Of a DNA stretch of 17,056 nt, positions 12,789 through 17,056 are shown piece by piece. The stretch comes from CAZUMJ01 sp964621605 (GTDB taxonomy: Bacteria; Actinomycetota; Acidimicrobiia; Acidimicrobiales; Iamiaceae). Within the stretch, counting starts at the first letter, position 1; each line of letters opens with the position of its first letter. The DNA lies in contig CAZUMJ010000049.1 of assembly GCA_964621605.1 (NCBI GenBank), positions 1 through 17,056 of the forward strand, given 5' to 3'. The position numbers and the translations under genes were made by a program. The notes under the pieces were generated by a model. It did no database searches. It saw only the letters and a program-made list of their open reading frames with translations, and was not told the DNA's origin.

Positions 12789-15132
12789 GCCCACTGCGCT
12801 CGCGACGCAGGCGTCGGCCACCTTTGTTGCGGCGAGAGCCGCTCTGGTGGCCGACGCCGCGCGTCAGGGCAGGCAGTTCTGTGAGGAGCTCACCCGTCTG
12901 ACAGACGACTGGCTTCGCACGCTGTTCGAAGAAGCCGACCCCGGTTCGGGGTTGGCGCTCGTCGCGGTCGGCGGATACGGCCGTGGCGACCTGTGCCCGG
13001 GCAGCGACCTCGATGTGCTGCTGGTGCACGACCTGCGGCGCGGGAAGGGCAGGCTGGCGGGGGTCGCAGACCGGATCTGGTACCCGGTGTGGGACACCAA
13101 CTTGGTGCTCGGGCACGCGGTGCGGACGCGCCGCGAGGCGCTCGACCTCGCCGCCCGAGACATGGACACGGCGACAGCCCTGCTCGACGTTCGGCTCCTT
13201 GCCGGCGACGCCGATCTGGCTGACGACCTGCGCACCGAGGCGCGCGCCGCGTGGCGCAAGCGGGCGGGCGCGGTGAGCGCCGAGTTGATCGCCTCGGCGC
13301 ACGATCGTGCGACGCGCTTCGGCGAGGTCGCCTTCTTGCTCGAACCCGACCTCAAGGTCGGGCGGGGCGGCTTGCGTGACGTGCACACGTACGGCTGGCT
13401 CGCCACGGCGTACCCGGACCTGCTGGGCGAGGATGCCGCTGGGCTCGACGCGGCGCACGACGAGTTGCTCACTGCCCGTGTTGCGTTGCACCGGGTGACG
13501 GGGCGGCGCGGTGACGTGTTGACCCTGCAGGACCAGGACGCGGTGGCAGCAGCGCTCGGAGGCGGGGACGCCGATGCGTTGCTGGGCCGGGTGTCCGAGG
13601 CGGCGCGCACCGTGGCATGGGTGCTCGACGACGCGGTCATCACCGTGCAGCGGGGGAGTCGAGCTGCGACGTCGATGCCCGCGCATGCGGTTGTGGGAGA
13701 GCGAGGCGTCGTCCGGCTCGGTGATGTGGTTGCGTTGGACGCCACCCACGACGTCGGCGCCGACCCGGGCGTGGTGCTACGCCTCGCGGCGGTCGCGGCC
13801 GAAGCGGCGGCCGAGGGCGCACGGCTCGACCGGGCATCGCTGCGTCGACTGGCGGCCGAGCTGCCGACCTTCGACGGGCCGTGGCCGGCGGGGGCACGCG
13901 ACGATCTCGTCCGGGTGCTGTGTGCCGGCCCGGGTGCGCGCGCGGTGTTGGAGTCGCTCGACCGTTTCGGGCTGCTGGTGCGGGTCCTGCCCGAGTGGGA
14001 GCACGTCCGGTGCCGTCCGCAGCGCAACGCGCTGCATCGCTTCACCGTCGACCGGCACCTGGTCGAGGCGGCGCTCGGCGCTGCTGCCTCCGCCGCGCAC
14101 GTCGCCAGGCCCGACCTGCTCGTGTTGGGTGCGCTGCTGCACGACATCGGCAAGGGCCTGCCGGGCGATCACACCGACACGGGCATGGCGCTCATCGAGC
14201 GTGTTGGCCCGCGGCTGGGTCTGCCGCCGGAGGACGTCACGGTGCTCGTCGACCTTTGCCGGCACCACCTGCTGTTGCCCGCCGTGGCAACTCGCCGTGA
14301 CCTCGACGACGAGGCGACCATCACCTCGGTTGCCGACGCAGTCGGTTCGGTGCAGTTCCTCGAGCTCCTCGCCGCGCTGAGCGAAGCCGACGGCCTGGCG
14401 ACCGGTCCTGCCGCGTGGAGCCCGTGGAAGGCAGAGCTCGTCGCAGATCTCGTCGGGCGCGTGCGCCATGTGCTCGAGGGGGGGTCTCCCGTCGCGGTCG
14501 CGGCACGTCCCTTCCCCAGCGCCGCGCAGTTGGCCGCGCTGCGCGCGGGTCGTGCGATGGTCAGCGGTGAGCACGACGAGCTCACCGTCGTCGCACGCGA
14601 CCGCCCCGGTCTGTTCAGTCGGGTTGCCGGGGTGCTCGCCATCCACGGGCTGGACGTCATCTCTGCAGGTGCGCTGTCGAGCGATGAAGGCTGGGCACTC
14701 GAGCACTTCGTCGTCTCGCGTGGCAGCACCACGCTGCTGCGCGAGATCGACTGGACGCGGGTCGCGCACGACGTCGAGCTGGCGTTGGCGGGGCGTCTCG
14801 CAGTTGCTGCTCGCGTGGCGGCGCGCGCGCAGCGCTACCGGCCGCGCGCAAAGTCGTTGCCGGTGCCGCCGATTCGCGTGACGTTCGACGACACCCCGTC
14901 GGCCGCGACGGTGCTTGAGGTGTCTGCGCCGGACGGTGTCGGTGCGCTGTACCACCTCACGCGGGCGCTGGCCGAGCTGGAGCTCGACCTGCGCCTGGCG
15001 AAGATCGAGACGTTGGGCGACACCGTGGTCGACGCGTTCTACCTGGTCGACGCCGACGGTGCGTGCATCACCGACCCGGAGCACCGCAAGGAGATTGAAC
15101 GGGCGGTGCTGCACGCCCTCGACCCCGGCTGA
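12769..15132 (+). CDS. glnD: PII nucleotidylyltransferase GlnD
   Basis: Bifunctional cytosolic enzyme that modifies PII at Tyr51 and reverses this in response to nitrogen state. The 787-aa protein shows a nucleotidyltransferase domain with VAVGGYGRGDLCPGSDLDV (about 66-84; metal ligands D80 and D82), then AFLLEPDLKVGRGGLRDVHTY. An HD hydrolase domain has LLHDIGKG (H458-D459) and downstream CRHHLLLP. Two ACT domains lie at about 604-675 (LTVVARDRPGLFSRVAGVLA) and 713-785 (LEVSAPDGVGALYHLTRALA). In actinobacteria the homolog adenylylates rather than uridylylates PII (C. glutamicum, S. coelicolor). The GTG at 12769, overlapping glnB by 20 bases, is chosen; GTG 12763 is also possible, and the open frame further upstream is antisense-like composition inside glnB. 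Confidence 0.93.
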   Translation: MTTTPSEPTALATQASATFVAARAALVADAARQGRQFCEELTRLTDDWLRTLFEEADPGSGLALVAVGGYGRGDLCPGSDLDVLLVHDLRRGKGRLAGVADRIWYPVWDTNLVLGHAVRTRREALDLAARDMDTATALLDVRLLAGDADLADDLRTEARAAWRKRAGAVSAELIASAHDRATRFGEVAFLLEPDLKVGRGGLRDVHTYGWLATAYPDLLGEDAAGLDAAHDELLTARVALHRVTGRRGDVLTLQDQDAVAAALGGGDADALLGRVSEAARTVAWVLDDAVITVQRGSRAATSMPAHAVVGERGVVRLGDVVALDATHDVGADPGVVLRLAAVAAEAAAEGARLDRASLRRLAAELPTFDGPWPAGARDDLVRVLCAGPGARAVLESLDRFGLLVRVLPEWEHVRCRPQRNALHRFTVDRHLVEAALGAAASAAHVARPDLLVLGALLHDIGKGLPGDHTDTGMALIERVGPRLGLPPEDVTVLVDLCRHHLLLPAVATRRDLDDEATITSVADAVGSVQFLELLAALSEADGLATGPAAWSPWKAELVADLVGRVRHVLEGGSPVAVAARPFPSAAQLAALRAGRAMVSGEHDELTVVARDRPGLFSRVAGVLAIHGLDVISAGALSSDEGWALEHFVVSRGSTTLLREIDWTRVAHDVELALAGRLAVAARVAARAQRYRPRAKSLPVPPIRVTFDDTPSAATVLEVSAPDGVGALYHLTRALAELELDLRLAKIETLGDTVVDAFYLVDADGACITDPEHRKEIERAVLHALDPG

Positions 15133-15183
15133 GCGTGCGCGTGGTGTCGGTGGCGCTCGCGCTCGCTCCGCACGTGGGGGCGC

Positions 15184-16179
15184 TCAGGTGTCGCCGTTGT
15201 GCTCGCGCAGGAAGCGCTCGACCTCGTCCGCGAGGCGGGCGGGGTCGGTGTCGTCGTCATCGGAGGGGTGGTGTCGTCCTCCGCCGGGGGCGCCGGTGCT
15301 CAGGCCGCGGGTGAGCGTGTCGTCGTCGAACCCGAGCGTGTCGTCTTCGCAGTCGCTCTCGTCGTCGTCGGCGTCGTCGTCGACCGGGCCGAGGTCGTGG
15401 CGCAGCTCGAGGCGCTGGAGGTAGGCGACGGTGTCGTCGTCGTCGGCCACGAGCGCGTCGACCTCGCGCTCGTAGGCCTCTGCCGCGATCGCGAGGAGTG
15501 CGGTGTCGATGTCGAGGCGGAGCAGTGCGGCAGCGCCAGAAACCAAAGCCAGGGTCGCCTTGGGGGACGGTGCGCCCGACACATACGTCGGCACCGTCGC
15601 CCACAACGACGACGTGGGGAAGCCGGCGGCGGCGCAGGCGTGCTGCAGCACTCCCACGATTCCGGTCGGCCCCTCGTAGCGAGAGCGCTCGGCACCCAGC
15701 CCAACCAGGAGGCTGGCGTCGTCGCCCGAGGCGACGAGCGGAACCGGCCGAGTGTGCGGCACCTCAGACAGCAGGGCGCCCAGGTGGAGCACGCGGGTGA
15801 CCCCGAGCGCGGTGGCGAGCTCGGTCACCTCGCGGCAGAAGGTGCGCCAGTGCAGCTGCGGCTCAGGGCCGGTGAGCAGGACCGCGTCGCCGACGTCGGG
15901 GTCGGCGGACTGCCCGGCGAGATCAGCGGCGAGCAGCTCGACCTCGGGCCAATCCAGCGCTCGGGTTGCCCCGTCGACGAGGCGGACGGTCGGGCGAGTG
16001 TCGGTGTAGTCGTAGAACGCGTCGCCGTCGATGGCCGCGAAGGGCTGCGCGTCCCACTGGTCGGCGAGGTACCGCACGGCGTTCGACGCGGCATCGCCGG
16101 CGTCGTTCCAGCCGGAGAACGCGGTGATGAGGACCGGTCGGTGCAGAGCCGGTCGGCGGTCCCACCGCACATGCTCCAT
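15184..16179 (-). CDS. PAC2 family protein with acidic C-terminal insert
   Basis: A 331-aa protein of the PAC2 (proteasome assembly chaperone 2-like, ATP-grasp-associated) family, common in actinobacteria with unsettled function. The start is typical: RRPALHRPVLITAFSGWNDAGDAASNAVRYL (8-38). Next come DAFYDYTDTRPTVRL (53-67) and VLLTGPEPQLHWRTFCREV (100-118), then HLGALLSEVPHTRPVP (132-147), EGPTGIVGVL (169-178) and SLWATVPTYVSGAPSPKATL (191-210). The C-terminus LADEVERFLREH (316-327) is also typical. Between these lies an Asp/Glu-rich tract (about 266-287) and DDDD at 307-310, probably a disordered linker. The ATG at 16179 has a -10 six bases upstream and no ribosome site, suggesting a leaderless mRNA. 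It converges on glnD with 51 bases between stops, where I see no compact terminator. Confidence 0.88.
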   Translation of the reverse strand: MEHVRWDRRPALHRPVLITAFSGWNDAGDAASNAVRYLADQWDAQPFAAIDGDAFYDYTDTRPTVRLVDGATRALDWPEVELLAADLAGQSADPDVGDAVLLTGPEPQLHWRTFCREVTELATALGVTRVLHLGALLSEVPHTRPVPLVASGDDASLLVGLGAERSRYEGPTGIVGVLQHACAAAGFPTSSLWATVPTYVSGAPSPKATLALVSGAAALLRLDIDTALLAIAAEAYEREVDALVADDDDTVAYLQRLELRHDLGPVDDDADDDESDCEDDTLGFDDDTLTRGLSTGAPGGGRHHPSDDDDTDPARLADEVERFLREHNGDT

Positions 16180-16184
16180 GGCCC

Positions 16185-16191
16185 TACGCTA
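16185..16191. promoter_or_regulatory. Overlapping bidirectional -10 elements between the PAC2 and GNAT genes
   Basis: TACGCTA yields TAGCGT on the minus strand (16191-16186), ending 6 bases before the PAC2 ATG, and TACGCT on the plus strand (16185-16190), which would start a roughly 29-base leader carrying GAGGT before the GNAT ATG. One 7-bp segment thus supplies a TANNNT element in both directions. The minus-strand call is the stronger one. Confidence 0.45.
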
Positions 16192-16225
16192 CCGGCGCCC
16201 GCACCCCATCCCGTTGAGGTCAACC

Positions 16226-16669
16226 ATGATCGAGGTCCGCGAAGCGACAGAGGTGACGCCCGAGCTCGTGGAGGCGTTCGAGCGCCTCACGCCCCAGCTC
16301 TCGTCGTCGAACCCGGCGCCGACGTCGGGGGAGCTCGCCGAGATCGTCGCATCACCGGCCACCGTCCTTCTCGTTGCCCACGCCTCCGATCGCTCGGGTG
16401 CAGACGCGCTCGTGGGCTCGCTCACCCTGGCGCTGTTCCGCATCCCGACCGGGCTGCGGGCGTGGATCGAAGACGTGGTCGTCGACGGGGCGGCACGGGG
16501 CCAGGGCGTCGGCGAGGCGCTCAACCGTGCCGCGCTCGACGTCGCTCGCGAGCGGGGGGCTCGTACGGTCGACCTGACGTCGCGCCCGAGCCGCGAGGCG
16601 GCGAACCGCTTGTACCAGCGGATCGGTTTCGTGGCCCGCGACACGAACGTGTACCGCTACTCGCTCTAG
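16226..16669 (+). CDS. GNAT family N-acetyltransferase
   Basis: A 147-aa cytosolic acetyl-CoA-dependent acetyltransferase. Motif A is visible as IEDVVVDGAARGQGVGEALN (81-100), whose R91-G-Q-G-V-G96 loop binds the acetyl-CoA pyrophosphate. The C-terminal motif B is LTSRPSREAANRLYQRIGF (117-135). The substrate is not predictable; the short form with TSRPSREAANRLYQRIGF resembles small-molecule or protein N-acetyltransferases annotated only as GNAT. The ATG at 16226 is preferred, with GAGGT 8 bases upstream; it gives the usual family N-terminus IEVREAT. It is divergent from the PAC2 gene (46 bases between starts) and converges on the methyltransferase fragment. Confidence 0.9.
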   Translation: MIEVREATEVTPELVEAFERLTPQLSSSNPAPTSGELAEIVASPATVLLVAHASDRSGADALVGSLTLALFRIPTGLRAWIEDVVVDGAARGQGVGEALNRAALDVARERGARTVDLTSRPSREAANRLYQRIGFVARDTNVYRYSL

Positions 16670-16680
16670 CTGCTTGCTCT

Positions 16681-16695
16681 CGCTGCGATGCAGCG
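16681..16695. terminator. Compact hairpin between convergent GNAT and methyltransferase genes
   Basis: CGCTGC-GAT-GCAGCG is a perfect 6-bp stem with a 3-base loop, 11 bases after the GNAT stop. It has the same architecture as the hairpin at 8618-8632. No U-tract. Confidence 0.45.
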
Positions 16696-16711
16696 GCGGT
16701 ACTCGGGCGGG

Positions 16712-16724
16712 GCCTCCGCGAGGC
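16712..16724. terminator. Second small hairpin at the same convergent junction
   Basis: GCCTC-CGC-GAGGC is a perfect 5-bp stem with a 3-base loop, 3 bases from the end of the methyltransferase frame. It would serve that minus-strand transcript. Short and without a U-tract, so tentative. Confidence 0.35.
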
Positions 16725-16727
16725 GGC

Positions 16728-17056
16728 TCAGGTCTGAGCGATGGTGAAGACCTGGAGGACTTCGTCGCCGTAGTCGTTGATGACCTTGACGGCGATCTTG
16801 CCCGTCGACGGTTTGGGGAAGGGTCGCGACACGGTGCGGTACAGGCTCGCCCAGGCTTCCTCGTCGATCTCGGCTTTCAGGTCACGCTTGAGCTTGCGGT
16901 ACGGGTCTTGGCCGCCGGTGAAGTACGCGTGGCGCACGAAGAAGCTCTCTTCGTCGTAGTCGGTGTCGATCATCCAGAGCGCGATGCGGTCGGTGTCGCG
17001 GCTGCGGACCTCGCCGGTGGTGGGGTCGTACACGTCGACGCCGTGCAACTCGACCT
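16728..17056 (-). CDS. C-terminal fragment, probable site-specific (adenine) DNA methyltransferase of the Mod type
   Basis: The last 108 residues of a protein whose start lies beyond the right edge. The frame is open to the edge; the apparent internal start at 17048 is a TTG leucine codon inside VELHGVDVYDP, so the gene continues. The visible stretch includes VDVYDPTTGEVRS, ALWMIDTDYDEESFFVRHAYF, DPYRKLKRDLKAEIDEEAWASLY, SRPFPKPSTGKIAVKVINDYGDEVLQVF. I recognise this as the conserved C-terminal end of proteins annotated as site-specific DNA methyltransferases related to type III Mod subunits (pattern recall). The catalytic DPPY and FxGxG motifs are outside the window, so activity and system type cannot be judged. 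Confidence 0.6.
   Translation of the reverse strand, partial: VELHGVDVYDPTTGEVRSRDTDRIALWMIDTDYDEESFFVRHAYFTGGQDPYRKLKRDLKAEIDEEAWASLYRTVSRPFPKPSTGKIAVKVINDYGDEVLQVFTIAQT

Noticed and set aside
12864..15114. Long minus-strand open frames (12864-14153 and 13777-15114) opposite glnD
   Set aside because: Both are antisense to well-conserved GlnD domains and give Arg/Ser/Ala- or Arg/Gln-rich sequence without family features.
15133..15183. A terminator between convergent glnD and the PAC2 gene
   Set aside because: Only a 6-bp pairing (CGTGCG/CGCACG) across a 29-base loop and scattered GAGCG/CGCTC matches are seen, with no compact hairpin like those at the other convergent junctions.
15199..16737. 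A 512-residue plus-strand open frame across the PAC2 gene
   Set aside because: Its Val/Gly/Glu-rich sequence is the complement of the PAC2 codons, including a Val-rich run opposite the acidic tract, and it also overlaps the GNAT gene in another frame.

Overview
The window is a piece of high-GC bacterial chromosome. Its gene content points to an actinobacterium, probably of the Acidimicrobiia or a neighbouring deep lineage. The clues are an amtB-glnB-glnD ammonium cluster, an actinobacterial-type coproheme decarboxylase (HemQ/ChdC), an F420-type luciferase-like oxidoreductase, a PAC2 protein, an LmeA/DUF2993 protein, a WXG100/FtsK secretion locus, GTG starts and apparent leaderless promoters. 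The class-level placement is inference; no rRNA marker is present.

Layout, left to right. (1) 1-652 (+): C-terminal 216 residues of GroEL, cut by the window edge, ending in a perfect 15-bp hairpin that also faces the next operon. (2) 6185-819 (-): a compact type VII secretion-like (ESX/Ess) operon. It holds a 1551-aa FHA-transmembrane-triple-ATPase protein (EssC/EccC-like) followed by two dissimilar WXG100-type proteins, which appear to have their own promoter. No EccB, EccD, EccE, mycosin or polymorphic toxin is present. (3) 6316-7868 (+): hemQ and larE as a tight pair. (4) 7972-8616 (+): membrane-anchored LmeA-like lipid-binding protein. (5) 9574-8633 (-): F420-dependent oxidoreductase, divergent from (6) 9588-10151 (+), a conserved protein of unknown function. 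(7) 10890-10215 (-): a 60-aa four-cysteine protein and an Rrf2 regulator lacking cluster cysteines, preceded by a perfect 8-1-8 inverted repeat. (8) 11117-15132 (+): amtB, glnB and glnD, preceded by a run of 11-bp-phased half-sites resembling GlnR/PhoP operators. (9) 16179-15184 (-): PAC2 protein, divergent from (10) a GNAT acetyltransferase at 16226-16669 (+). (11) 17056-16728 (-): the C-terminus of what looks like a site-specific DNA methyltransferase, running off the right edge.

How the genes work together. amtB imports ammonium, GlnB (PII) gates it and senses nitrogen and energy state, and GlnD modifies GlnB at Tyr51. HemQ makes heme b in the coproporphyrin-dependent route; LarE is a sulfur-insertion enzyme. 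The EssC-like ATPase and the WXG proteins probably form a reduced secretion module.

Regulatory style. Three genes (hemQ, the F420 oxidoreductase, PAC2) have a TANNNT -10 hexamer exactly 6 nt before the start codon and no Shine-Dalgarno, as expected for leaderless mRNAs. Convergent gene ends often carry small GC-rich hairpins without U-tracts. I saw no tRNA, rRNA, CRISPR array, insertion sequence or phage gene. No gene-free stretch exceeds 300 bases; the longest is about 226 bases, upstream of amtB.
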